Shown here one piece after another: positions 44,452 through 52,554 of a stretch of DNA of 64,000 nucleotides (its first letter is position 1; every line of letters starts with the position of its first letter). The notes under the pieces are model-generated. The model had not been told where the DNA came from. It saw nothing but the letters and a program-made list of their open reading frames with translations, and did not search any database. The translations under genes and the position numbers were made by a program. The DNA is taken from NCBI GenBank assembly GCA_963777895.1, contig CAVZSF010000005.1:372001-436000 (forward strand), read 5' to 3'. The DNA is from UBA2241 sp963777895 (GTDB lineage: Bacteria; Actinomycetota; Thermoleophilia; UBA2241).

Positions 44452-45698
44452 GGCTCGGATCGCGCCTGCGCCGTAGTGACGCCGGCCCGCGGCTGCGCCG
44501 TGTTGACGCCGGCCCGCGGCTGCGCCTGCCGGCGCTCGCCGGCGTTGCCGTGCTTCTGGCCGTGCTGCTCGTCGCCTGGGCGTCGCCGGCGCGGGCGTCC
44601 GCGGCGCCGGCGACGCTCACGTTGCAGACCGTCCCTCGGCTCGACGGCGCGCGGATCGCGTTTGACGGCCGCACGTATGTCACGGGCCCGACTGGCTTCG
44701 TCTCCATCTCCACGTCTTCTGGGACTCACGAGATCGGTGCCGCTCGGCCTGCCTCAATGCCGGCGGCGATCTTCGTGCGCTTCGGCCGCTGGCTCGATGG
44801 GGGCGTCGCGAGGCGGCGTAGAGTCACCCTCCACGCCGGCACCAACCACGAGCAGGTGGGGTTCGTCCTCGCGCGTCCGGTGTCCCTGTCGGTGGGCGAC
44901 CCCTCTGGTGGCGACATCCCGCTCACGAGCATCAGCCGCATCGAACTGACGGGCAGCCGCGGCCAGCGCGTCGTGTTCGAGCCGCCCCAAGCCCGGGCGA
45001 GATTCGACGTGAACTACCTCGTGCGCAAACCCGGTGGCCTCGTGTCGCTCCCGCTGCGCTACCGCCTCCAGGCCGTGATCATGCACGGGGCCAACGTCGT
45101 ACACGAGGGCGACCAATCCTTCTTCGTGCGGAAGGGTGAGGACTGGCGCATCCAGGCCCTGGTCTTCCCCCTGCGCATCGAGGTGCGCGACGCGCTGTTC
45201 GGGTTCGGCATCGGGCATACCGTCCGGCTTGTGTTCCCGGACGGCACGACCCGGAAGGTCACCCTGGACGGCGACAACAGGGCGGTCGTGGCCGGGTTGC
45301 CCAGGGGTCTGTACCGGCTCGTGCCGGAAGGACCCGGCTTCGGCCTCTCGTCGCCGACCGCGCTCTCCCGGCCGCAGCTCGCCGACCTGCTGATCTTCAG
45401 CTGGCTCGACATCATCGCCGTGGTCGGGTTCGCAGCCCTCTTCATCGTCGGCCTGCCGATCCTCGGAGGGCGGCTCGTGCGGCGCGCCGGGTCGCGTCTG
45501 CCCGCCTGGCGCAGCACTTCTCGCGACGAAGCCAAAGCCCAGCCTGGCGGCGCCTCCGGCGCCCAGCCGACGACCGAGGTCAGGATCAACCCGGACACGA
45601 AGGCGATCTCCGCCGGCCCCGCCGCGAGCGAGGGCGCCGGAGCGCTTGACCACCAGAAGACGGCGCCGGGCCAGCGCTTCCAGGGGTGGAAGCGATGA
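44448..45698 (+). CDS. Membrane-anchored extracellular beta-domain protein of unknown function
   Basis: 416 residues; ATGA overlap with the phosphoesterase. A nine-residue repeat opens it (SDAGPRLRR, VDAGPRLRL, from a 27-bp direct repeat), then a signal helix (LPALAGVAVLLAVLLVAWAS). Two or more PEGA/Ig-like beta modules follow (TLTLQTVPRLDGARIAFDGR, FPDGTTRKVTLDGDNRAVVA). A C-terminal membrane helix (LDIIAVVGFAALFIVGLPIL) precedes a cytoplasmic tail with PTTEVRINPDTKAIS. The family is unknown to me; the layout suggests a structural or glycan-binding part of the module. Confidence 0.6.
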   Translation: MRLGSRLRRSDAGPRLRRVDAGPRLRLPALAGVAVLLAVLLVAWASPARASAAPATLTLQTVPRLDGARIAFDGRTYVTGPTGFVSISTSSGTHEIGAARPASMPAAIFVRFGRWLDGGVARRRRVTLHAGTNHEQVGFVLARPVSLSVGDPSGGDIPLTSISRIELTGSRGQRVVFEPPQARARFDVNYLVRKPGGLVSLPLRYRLQAVIMHGANVVHEGDQSFFVRKGEDWRIQALVFPLRIEVRDALFGFGIGHTVRLVFPDGTTRKVTLDGDNRAVVAGLPRGLYRLVPEGPGFGLSSPTALSRPQLADLLIFSWLDIIAVVGFAALFIVGLPILGGRLVRRAGSRLPAWRSTSRDEAKAQPGGASGAQPTTEVRINPDTKAISAGPAASEGAGALDHQKTAPGQRFQGWKR

Positions 45699-46900
45699 AC
45701 GGCGGCGGTACGACGATCGGAGGAACGCGGCGCCTGGTCGGCGCCGCCGTGATCGCGGTCGCGGCGGCGGTCATCCTGATGACCCTGTCCGCGACCGCCT
45801 CGGCCGCGTCGCCGGCCGCGAGCCCGGCGTCCGGCGGCTCTGGCTCGCCCGCGCCGGCCTCCCCGGCGACGGCGCCGTCCTCGGCGGCCACCGCCGGTCA
45901 GGCGGCCGTCCCCGTCCCCGTCCTGGCCTACTTCTACATCTGGTTCGACCCGAGCTCGTGGAACCGGGCCAAGATCGACTATCCGGCACTGGGACGCTAC
46001 TCCTCGGACGACGTCACGATCATGCGCCGGCAGATCAGCCTCGCGAAGAAGGCCGGCATCGACGGCTTCCTCGTGGGCTGGAAGGAGGCGCCTCACCTCG
46101 ACCACCGGCTCGCCGCGCTCGTCAAGGCGGCGCGGCAGGCGCACTTCAAGCTCGGCCTCGTGTTCCAGGGGCTGGACTTCTCGAGGAAGCCGCTGCCGAT
46201 GACCCAGGTGCGGCGGAGCTTCGCGTACTTCACCGCACACTACGCCAAGAACCCTGCCTTTGACCTGTTCGGCAAACCGGTCGTGATCTGGTCCGGAACG
46301 TGGATGTACACGCGGAAGCAGATGGCGTCGGTCACGAGCAAGTACGGGGACCGGCTGACGATCCTGGCTTCCGAGAAGCACCCGGACGATTACAAAGCCG
46401 TCGCCGGCCTGTTCGCCGGCGACGCCTACTACTGGTCGTCCGTCGACCCCCTGACCACGCCCGGGTACGAGCAGAAGCTGCAGGCCTTCGCGGAGACCGT
46501 GCACCGCGAGGGAGGGCTCTGGTTCGCGCCGGCAGCACCCGGGTTCGACGCGCGCCTCATCGGCGGCAGCCGCGTGATACCGCGGCGCGACGGAGAGACG
46601 CTGAAGCGCTCGATGGAGGCGGCACTCTCGTCGTCGCCCGACGCCATCGCGGTGATCAGCTGGAACGAGTACAGCGAGAACACCATGGTGGAACCCAGCC
46701 GGAAGTACGGCTCAACGGCGCTGAAGGTCATCGCGGCCATCCAGCACGCCGACGCCGGGGCGATCCCGAACTTCGATTCCAGCGGCCCGCCGGGCTTCAG
46801 CTCGGGACCGAGCCAGTTGCTCATCCCGGGCGCGATGGTCCTCGTACTCGTCATGAGCGCGACGGTGATCGTCCTGCGGACGACGCGCGGACGACCGTGA
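45695..46900 (+). CDS. GH99-like secreted or anchored glycoside hydrolase-type protein
   Basis: 401 residues from ATG 45695, overlapping the previous stop by four bases. An N-terminal signal (VGAAVIAVAAAVILMTLSAT) and a Pro/Ala/Ser linker come first. The barrel domain starts VLAYFYIWFDPSSWNRAKID and YPALGRYSSDDVTIMRRQIS, then AKKAGIDGFLVGWKEAP, LGLVFQGLDFS, VVIWSGTWMY and AIAVISWNEYSENTMVEPSR. The W-N-E-Y/W-x-E end motif is typical of GH99 and GH71-type endo-glycanases (endo-alpha-mannosidase or mannanase). A C-terminal helix (LLIPGAMVLVLVMSATVIVL) anchors it. Fifth gene of the module: it may trim or lyse a mannan-like surface glycan. Confidence 0.75.
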   Translation: MNGGGTTIGGTRRLVGAAVIAVAAAVILMTLSATASAASPAASPASGGSGSPAPASPATAPSSAATAGQAAVPVPVLAYFYIWFDPSSWNRAKIDYPALGRYSSDDVTIMRRQISLAKKAGIDGFLVGWKEAPHLDHRLAALVKAARQAHFKLGLVFQGLDFSRKPLPMTQVRRSFAYFTAHYAKNPAFDLFGKPVVIWSGTWMYTRKQMASVTSKYGDRLTILASEKHPDDYKAVAGLFAGDAYYWSSVDPLTTPGYEQKLQAFAETVHREGGLWFAPAAPGFDARLIGGSRVIPRRDGETLKRSMEAALSSSPDAIAVISWNEYSENTMVEPSRKYGSTALKVIAAIQHADAGAIPNFDSSGPPGFSSGPSQLLIPGAMVLVLVMSATVIVLRTTRGRP

Positions 46901-46921
46901 CGGCGGACTCAGACTGATGAC

Positions 46922-47512
46922 TCAGAGCTGAGGCGGCTCGCCGCGCGCCGTCCGGGCGCGGGCGATGATCGCCTCGATCACCTCGCCCTTGGCCTCGGCG
47001 TAGTGCTGCATCGTCGGCCAGTCCTCGGTCGCGAGGCGGCGCTTGGCCGCGGCGTAGATCTCGCGGTCCGCGGCGTCGATGCGCAGGCGGTCGCGCAACA
47101 ACAGGTGCCGCCCGATCTCGGGTGAGTCGGGGGGATGCACGTGCACGTGGACGTCCTTCGCGGGGCTCCTCAGCATGCGGTGCTCGTACCAGCCGGGCTC
47201 GCGGATGCGGAGGACGTAGCCGGCCCCCTCGAGGGCGGGCACGTAGGCGGCTTCGTCGGCCGGTTCGTCGACGACCAGCAGGATGTCGATGATCGGCTTG
47301 GCGGCGAGCCCGGGGACGGCCGTGGAGCCGATGTGCTCCAGAAGGCGCTCGCGGCCGTCCAGGGCGGTTCGGATGCGCGCGGCTTCGAGTGCGAAGCGCT
47401 GCGGCCATCGAGGGTCGTAGTCGACCACCTCGATGGCCGCCGGCTCGAGCTCGCCGATCGTCACCGCGCGCAGGTAACGCTCGAGCTCGTCGTCGGGTCG
47501 CGTCTCGCTCAT
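46922..47512 (-). CDS. GrpB family protein (UPF0157), nucleotidyltransferase-like
   Basis: 196 residues. The GrpB family layout is clear: IEVVDYDPRWPQRFALEAAR, LLEHIGSTAVPGLAAKPIID (the G-S-T and D of a nucleotidyltransferase-like fold), ILLVVDEPADE, WYEHRMLRS, VHVHVHPPDSPEIGRHLLLR and the C-terminal YAEAKGEVIEAIIARAR. GrpB proteins are related to the minimal nucleotidyltransferases, some linked to CoA biosynthesis, but the reaction here is unknown. Convergent with the surface module and monocistronic. Confidence 0.88.
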   Translation of the reverse strand: MSETRPDDELERYLRAVTIGELEPAAIEVVDYDPRWPQRFALEAARIRTALDGRERLLEHIGSTAVPGLAAKPIIDILLVVDEPADEAAYVPALEGAGYVLRIREPGWYEHRMLRSPAKDVHVHVHPPDSPEIGRHLLLRDRLRIDAADREIYAAAKRRLATEDWPTMQHYAEAKGEVIEAIIARARTARGEPPQL

Positions 47513-47601
47513 CGATCGATTCTACAGAGGTGGCGATGACGGACGGACGGACGGCTGGGATGGCGCGCCGGCAGGGCCGCCGGCTGTCGCCGGCCGCGGT
47601 C

Positions 47602-48201
47602 TCACGATGGGCTACGCTCGTCCGTCAGCGACCGCGGCGAGGGTCGAGTCGGAGCCGAACGGGGCCGGCGGCGGGGCGCGTCGCGGGTGAGGATCCGGTA
47701 CGACGCGGCGAAGACGATGGCCGCCAGCGCCGCCAGAGAGGTCAGCGTGTAGACGCTCCTGGACGTGTCGGTCCCGGCGAGCGCCGCGTGGACGCTCACT
47801 GCCCAAAAGGCCCAGTAGCTGGCGATGTGGACGTCGCGCCACCACTTCTTCGAGAGCCGCTTCATGGCCAGTGCGGTCCCTTCCACGGCGACCAGCAGCC
47901 AGAGGGCGACCACGCCAACGGCGATCGCCGTCGGTCTCCACGAGCTCGCGTAGGGGATGAGAACGTCGAGCGCGCGGAAGTGGGCGTGACGGTCGGCGAG
48001 GAGGGTGGCGAGGTGGCCGGCGACGAAGAAGACGGTGAGGCCGGCCAGCCACCTGTGCAGGTCGAGCAGCCAGGCGGGACGCCGCCATCTCGGAAACAGG
48101 TCCGTCGCCAGCACGATCCCCCAGAGCACCGAGGCGGTCAGCATGAGGTAGGCCACGATGCCTGACGCGCGGCAGAGGAACCACCAGGTCTGTGCGGTCA
48201 T
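47602..48201 (-). CDS. Ferric-reductase-like transmembrane cytochrome-b domain protein
   Basis: 199 residues with five to six helices: WWFLCRASGIVAYLMLTASV, LHRWLAGLTVFFVAGHLATL, AVGVVALWLLVAVEGTALAM, VHIASYWAFWAVSVHAALAG. His residues in LDLHRWLAG, VAGHLATLL, WRDVHIASY and SVHAALAG are placed for two b-type hemes as in ferric reductase/MsrQ/NOX membrane domains. No cytoplasmic FAD or NADPH domain is attached, so a partner must supply electrons. It overlaps apbE by ATGA, which points to a flavin-based membrane electron path. Confidence 0.8.
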   Translation of the reverse strand: MTAQTWWFLCRASGIVAYLMLTASVLWGIVLATDLFPRWRRPAWLLDLHRWLAGLTVFFVAGHLATLLADRHAHFRALDVLIPYASSWRPTAIAVGVVALWLLVAVEGTALAMKRLSKKWWRDVHIASYWAFWAVSVHAALAGTDTSRSVYTLTSLAALAAIVFAASYRILTRDAPRRRPRSAPTRPSPRSLTDERSPS

Positions 48202-49127
48202 GCCGTTCTCCTTTCTCCCGCGAGAAGGCCTTCGAAGTCGGGACTGGTCACGGTCACCCCATCAAGCGTCATCGCGATGCCCTCGAGGCTGTGCAGCTCC
48301 AAGTAGTCGAGCACCCGGCCGCTCCCACAGAGCAGGGCGCCGGTGGCGTGCGCCTCGGCCTCCCAGCCGGCGCGTGCCACGACGGTCACGCCGGCGAGGT
48401 CGGTCGCCGCGCAGTTGCGGGTCTCCGGGTCGATGGCATGGTGACGGGGGATGCCGTGCCTGAGCCAGCGACGAGACAGCGTGCTCGACGTCGCGACGCC
48501 GCCGGCTTCGAGGCCGAACGTGAGCAGCGGCGTATCCGGGTCGCGCGGGTCTTCGACGACCACCGGCCAGCCGTCGGCTGTCGGCGGCTTGCCGGCGGCG
48601 GCGAGGTCACCGCCCACGGCGATGAGAGCGCCGGCCGTGCCCCCCCCGAGAAGCTCGGTGACGACGATGTCGGCGGCGAGGCCCTTGCCGATGCCGCCCG
48701 GGTCGAGACCGATGCCGGGCGGGACGGTGACGACGCCGGTGGAAGACTCGACCGTGACATCGTCGATCGTGAGCCCCGACGCCGGCCGGGTGGTCCCGCG
48801 ACTCCGTCTGCAAGAGCCGTCCGTGCTCGCTGTGTAGCCCGCGGCGACGATAGCGTCGAGCATGGTCGGGTCGTAGCGGCCGCCCGTCACGCGCCACGCC
48901 TCCTTCATCGTGAAAAGCAGCGTGTGAGACTCCGAAGAGACGAGCATGAGCCCGCCTGCCGTCTCGTTCAGCCGCGACACGTCGCTGGTCGCCCGGAACC
49001 GGCTCCAGCGCGCCTCGAGATCCTCGAGACGGCGGCGGGCGTAGGCGCCCGCGCCCTGCGCCGGGTCGACCAGCACGACCTGCGTGCGGCTGGCCATGAC
49101 CCGGAACTCGAGCTCAGCGACTGCCAC
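48198..49127 (-). CDS. apbE: FAD:protein FMN transferase (ApbE family)
   Basis: 309 residues from GTG 49127. ApbE marks are LEFRVMASRTQVVLVDP, WSRFRATSDVSRLNETAG, GRYDPTMLDAIVAAGY, GLDPGGIGKGLAADIVV, AVGGDLAAAGKPP and the PRHHAIDPETRN metal site. ApbE transfers FMN covalently from FAD to a Thr in a D-x-x-S/T-G-A-T motif of a membrane or exported protein. The usual signal peptide or lipobox is missing, so this copy may act in the cytoplasm or be anchored by its neighbours. No clear target motif is seen in the two preceding small proteins. Confidence 0.9.
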   Translation of the reverse strand: MAVAELEFRVMASRTQVVLVDPAQGAGAYARRRLEDLEARWSRFRATSDVSRLNETAGGLMLVSSESHTLLFTMKEAWRVTGGRYDPTMLDAIVAAGYTASTDGSCRRSRGTTRPASGLTIDDVTVESSTGVVTVPPGIGLDPGGIGKGLAADIVVTELLGGGTAGALIAVGGDLAAAGKPPTADGWPVVVEDPRDPDTPLLTFGLEAGGVATSSTLSRRWLRHGIPRHHAIDPETRNCAATDLAGVTVVARAGWEAEAHATGALLCGSGRVLDYLELHSLEGIAMTLDGVTVTSPDFEGLLAGERRTA

Positions 49128-49554
49128 CGGTGCTCGCGACGGGGGCGGCTGGGGCGGCCGCAGCCGACGCCGGCCCGGACGAGTAGCCGGACGACGTAGC
49201 GCCCCTCACGTTCACCGTGTGCACGACCGCGCGCGGGGTCAGGACGATCGGGCGAGGTATGGCCGCGGCGGCCAGGCGGGCGCGCGCGGCGGCGCCCCGG
49301 ACGGCCGCAGCGTCGTCATGCTGCGACGTCGTCGGTGCCGCCACCTTGTTCGTGCCATGGGTCCAGCCGGCATTGACCTCCATGGTGCTGACCAGCCCCA
49401 GCATCGCGGCCACGCCGATCCCGGTCGCCGCGATGCGCGACCGCGCCGCCGGGTGGCGGCGCCGGTCGGGACGACCCGGATCCGGACGCACGGACTGGGG
49501 GGAAGATGAGTCGTGGAGTGGCGCTTGGCCGGCGAAAGGTGTCGCGTCAGTCAT
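49114..49554 (-). CDS. Small membrane-anchored protein of unknown function
   Basis: 146 residues from ATG 49554, which overlaps the end of the upstream gene by eight bases; it overlaps apbE by 14 bases downstream. A hydrophilic N-terminus (cytoplasmic) leads to a single helix (IAATGIGVAAMLGLVSTMEV). The outer part is Ala-rich with PIVLTPRAVVHTVNVRGATS and a Gly/Ser/Ala/Pro tail. The inside-out single-pass layout resembles small partners of membrane redox operons. VRGATSSG is close to, but not, an ApbE flavinylation motif. No family recognised. Confidence 0.55.
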   Translation of the reverse strand: MTDATPFAGQAPLHDSSSPQSVRPDPGRPDRRRHPAARSRIAATGIGVAAMLGLVSTMEVNAGWTHGTNKVAAPTTSQHDDAAAVRGAAARARLAAAAIPRPIVLTPRAVVHTVNVRGATSSGYSSGPASAAAAPAAPVASTGGSR

Positions 49555-50122
49555 CGGCCTCTCCTCCTGAGCCTTCATCGCCGGCGGGACGGTAGGAACT
49601 GGCCGACGCCGTGCCGGTCGCCGGCGTCGCGCTCGAGTAGGTGGATCCGCCCGAAGATGCCAGCGACGGGACCACTCTGGTGACCGGCTCGTCGACTCGG
49701 GCCACGATCGAGCTGTGGCCACCCAAGGCAGCTCGGAACACGTACGTCTTCGAGCCGGACCGGAAGGTCACGGTCAATCTCTTGTCGGCGGTCTGCTCGA
49801 GCGCCCATGTCCAGCCATGGCCGGCCTTCACGTCGACGAGCCGCAGCGCGCCCCTGCCGGCCGCGACGTTCACCGTGCCGGCCTTCTTGATGACGTACTC
49901 CTGCGTGCCGCTGGCGTCCGCACCTGCGGCGGTCTTCCCGCTCGCGTGCGCGCGCACCGCCTTCGTCGTACTCGTCTGGACGACAGTCGCCGCCGACAGT
50001 GTGCCGACGGGCCGCGAATCGGCGGCGTTGAGGATGCCGAGGTTGGCGCCGGCGGCGATGGCCGCGGCCAGGACCACGACAGCGATCGAGGCCGCCGTGA
50101 TCAGGGCGGTGCGATGTCCCAT
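49547..50122 (-). CDS. Secreted or anchored small beta-domain protein of the redox operon
   Basis: 191 residues from ATG 50122 with GAGAGGAGAACC in front. The N-terminal helix ALITAASIAVVVLAAAIAAG is a signal or anchor. The rest is a beta-rich domain (TQEYVIKKAGTVNVAAGRGA, GWTWALEQTADKRLTVTFRS, SKTYVFRAALGGHSSIVARV) with a Ser/Thr/Gly tail. First gene of the operon that continues through a membrane protein, apbE and the cytochrome-b-like protein. It diverges from the response regulator, whose promoter carries the 11-bp repeat at 50191-50206. Family unknown. Confidence 0.6.
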   Translation of the reverse strand: MGHRTALITAASIAVVVLAAAIAAGANLGILNAADSRPVGTLSAATVVQTSTTKAVRAHASGKTAAGADASGTQEYVIKKAGTVNVAAGRGALRLVDVKAGHGWTWALEQTADKRLTVTFRSGSKTYVFRAALGGHSSIVARVDEPVTRVVPSLASSGGSTYSSATPATGTASASSYRPAGDEGSGGEADD

Positions 50123-50190
50123 GGTTCTCCTCTCCGTAAGACTCCGGCGGGTAGCGTAGCGACGGCGGGGCAACGGAAGGCCCAACGGGG

Positions 50191-50206
50191 GGTAAGCGTT
50201 TGGTAA
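50191..50206 (+). promoter_or_regulatory. GGTAA direct repeat with 11-bp period, candidate response-regulator box
   Basis: GGTAA at 50191-50195 and 50202-50206 in ggtaagcgtttggtaaag, in the 121-bp space between the divergent redox operon and the response-regulator gene. Nearly the same element is at 39424-39439. It could serve autoregulation and control of both flanking operons. Confidence 0.5.
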
Positions 50207-50243
50207 AGATGTCTCGTCGTGAGTTCCGTGCGAACATGGCGTC

Positions 50244-50912
50244 ATGCGACTCCTGGTCGTAGAGGACGACGCCGGCATCGCCGAGCCGCTCCGCAGCGGT
50301 CTGCTTCGTGAAGGGTTCGAGGTCGAGCTGGTGGGAACCGGCGCCGATGCCCTCGCGGCCAGCGCCTGCGACCTGGTTCTGCTCGACCTCGGTCTGCCCG
50401 ACCTGGACGGCAGGGCGGTCTGCCGCAGCCTGCGCGAGCGGTCCGGCGTGCCGATCATCGTGATCAGCGCGCGGTCGGAGGAGATCGATCGCGTGACGCT
50501 GTTCGAGCTCGGAGCCGACGACTACGTCGTCAAGCCGTTCGGGTTCCTCGAGCTTGTGGCGCGCATCCGCGCCGTCCTGCGGCGGACGGGGGGCGACGCT
50601 CCTCCGGTCCGCGGCGCTTCTGTCGAGTTCGGGCTGCTGCGGATCGACGCACGCACCAGGGAGGTGGCCTACGCCGGCCGACACGTCGCGCTGACGCCGA
50701 GGGAGTACGACCTGCTGGTCTGTCTCGCCGACGACCCGGGCGCCGTCCGCACGCGCGAGCAGATCTTCGGCGATGTGTGGGACGAGAACTGGTGGGGCTC
50801 AACCAAGACCCTGGACGTGCACATCGCATCGCTTCGGCGCAAGCTCGGAGCCGACGTCATCGAGACCGTGCGCGGGGTGGGCTTTCGTCTCGTCGACGTC
50901 ACCGCGCAGTGA
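50244..50912 (+). CDS. OmpR/PhoB-family response regulator
   Basis: 222 residues. The receiver domain has the acidic pair in MRLLVVEDDAGIAEPL, the phosphoacceptor Asp in LVLLDLGLPDLDG (about residue 49), Thr/Ser in IIVISARSEEID and Lys in DDYVVKPFGFLELV. The winged-helix effector domain ends LTPREYDLLVCLADDPGAV, NWWGSTKTLDVHIASLRRKL, VRGVGFRLVDV. The kinase gene follows by GTGA overlap. Expected to bind 11-bp direct repeats such as the one in its own promoter. Confidence 0.93.
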   Translation: MRLLVVEDDAGIAEPLRSGLLREGFEVELVGTGADALAASACDLVLLDLGLPDLDGRAVCRSLRERSGVPIIVISARSEEIDRVTLFELGADDYVVKPFGFLELVARIRAVLRRTGGDAPPVRGASVEFGLLRIDARTREVAYAGRHVALTPREYDLLVCLADDPGAVRTREQIFGDVWDENWWGSTKTLDVHIASLRRKLGADVIETVRGVGFRLVDVTAQ

Positions 50913-52291
50913 CCCGACGGCTCCTCTTCAGCTACCTGGTCATCACGGCCATCGTGCTCGTCGCGCTCGAAGTCCCGCTGGCGCGCTTCTACCAGCAGCG
51001 CGAGACGGGGCGCCTGACCATGGGCGTCGAGCGGGACGCGACAGTGCTCGCCGGACTCTATGAAGAGGACCTCGAGACGGGGGCTCCCCTGGACGCGTCG
51101 GTTGCCGCCAGCTACGCCGACCATTCGGGGGCCAGAGTAGTGGTGGTGGATGCGAGCGGGACGTCGCTGGTCGACACGGCCGGCTCGTCGGGCCGCGACT
51201 TCTCGACCCGTCCGGAGATCAAGGTCGCGCTGCACGGTCTGCACGCGACAGGCGTGCGCGCCTCTCGGACGCTCGGCACGCGCCTGTTGTACGTCGCCGT
51301 GCCGTCCGCCTCCGGAGGACACGTGCACGGCGCCGTCCGCCTCACGCTCGATACGGCCGCGGTGGACGCCGCCGTCCATCGCTTCTGGCTCGGCTTGGCG
51401 GCGATCGCCGCCGTGGTGCTCGCGGTTATGGCCGGCGTCGGCTGGGCGCTCGCTCGTTCGGTGACCCGGCCGCTCAGGCGTCTCAACGTGGCAGCCGCCC
51501 GGTTCGCCACCGGGGACCTGCGGGTCGCCGAACCAGACCCTCAGGCGCCGCCCGAGATCGCGGCGCTGGGCACGACCATGAACACCATGGCCCAGCGCCT
51601 GGAGCACCTGCTCGCGGAGCACCGCGCGTTCGTGGCCGACGCCTCGCACCAGCTGCGCACGCCGCTGACGGCGCTGAGACTGCGCTTGGAGAATCTCCAG
51701 AACGATCTCTCCGGCTCCAGGCAAGCTGAGGATCTGGGCGCGGCGGTCGAAGAGACGAACCGGCTGACCCTTCTCGTGAGCGACCTGCTCAGGCTGGCGA
51801 GAGCCGAGCAGGCGGCTGCTCACGAGACGGCCGACCTTGTGGAACGAGCGCGCGAACGCGTGGACACCTGGTCGGCGACGGCCGAATCGGCCGGCGTCAC
51901 CCTGGACTTCGTCCCTCCGGCCGGCGTCGTGGCCGTCCGCGTCGTGCCGAGCGGCGTCGAGCAGATCCTGGACAACTTGATCGACAACGCGATCGCCGCG
52001 TCGCCGCCGGGCGGGACGGTCTCCGTGACGGTCGCTGCGGGCGCGCGCGAGCATCGCCTGAGCGTCGTCGACCAAGGGGCTGGGCTGCCGGACGAGCTCA
52101 AGGCACGGGCGCTCGACCGCTTCTGGCGGTCAGACGACGCGACACCCGGCACCGGGCTCGGCCTGCCGATAGCCAGGGCGCTGGCAGAGGCGTCGGGTGG
52201 ATCCCTCGTGCTGGTGGACGGCCCCGACGGCGGCCTCGCCGTGACCGTGACCCTTCCCCGGACCACACCATCTCCGGCCCAGAGAGCGTAG
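50909..52291 (+). CDS. Sensor histidine kinase
   Basis: 460 residues from GTG 50909, overlapping the regulator stop. Helix 1 (LFSYLVITAIVLVALEVPLA), an outer sensor region (residues about 30-155), helix 2 (GLAAIAAVVLAVMAGVGWAL) and a HAMP domain (SVTRPLRRLNVAAARFATGD) precede the H-box FVADASHQLRTPLTALRLRL. The ATPase domain has N-box QILDNLIDNAIAASPPGG, G1 VVDQGAGLPDE and G2 TPGTGLGLPIARALAEA. It autophosphorylates in response to an unknown outer signal and passes the phosphate to the regulator. Confidence 0.93.
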   Translation: MTRRLLFSYLVITAIVLVALEVPLARFYQQRETGRLTMGVERDATVLAGLYEEDLETGAPLDASVAASYADHSGARVVVVDASGTSLVDTAGSSGRDFSTRPEIKVALHGLHATGVRASRTLGTRLLYVAVPSASGGHVHGAVRLTLDTAAVDAAVHRFWLGLAAIAAVVLAVMAGVGWALARSVTRPLRRLNVAAARFATGDLRVAEPDPQAPPEIAALGTTMNTMAQRLEHLLAEHRAFVADASHQLRTPLTALRLRLENLQNDLSGSRQAEDLGAAVEETNRLTLLVSDLLRLARAEQAAAHETADLVERARERVDTWSATAESAGVTLDFVPPAGVVAVRVVPSGVEQILDNLIDNAIAASPPGGTVSVTVAAGAREHRLSVVDQGAGLPDELKARALDRFWRSDDATPGTGLGLPIARALAEASGGSLVLVDGPDGGLAVTVTLPRTTPSPAQRA

Positions 52292-52343
52292 TCGCCGGGC
52301 GACGCCGGTTTCGGCCGGGGCGTCGAGCGCGACGGCGTCGCTC

Positions 52344-52520
52344 TCAGGCGTCGGCTTCGGACACGTCGGGCTCGACGTGCGCCACGACGTCGGCGGTCTG
52401 CGCGTAGCGGCCGCGCAGGGCCTGCTCCACCTGATGCGCGATGGCGTGGCCGTCCTCCACGGTCTCGCCGCCGGCCAGGTTCAGGAAGAGGATGACCCAG
52501 AGACCCGGCGGACGCCGCGG
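52344..52520 (-). pseudogene. Remnant of a cation diffusion facilitator C-terminal domain
   Basis: On the minus strand a frame ending at TGA 52344-52346 reads LWVILFLNLAGGETVEDGHA, then IAHQVEQALRGRYAQTADVV and AHVEPDVSEADA. The pattern (beta strand, alpha helix with VEDGHxIAxxVEQALR, strand VAHVEP) is that of the cytoplasmic dimerisation domain of CDF zinc/iron exporters. No membrane domain is present upstream, where the transaldolase-like gene begins, so it is a short domain protein without a clear start or a leftover of a lost gene. Confidence 0.5.
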
Positions 52521-52554
52521 TAGCGAGTGCGACGGTCGAGGGCGGATGCGTCCG

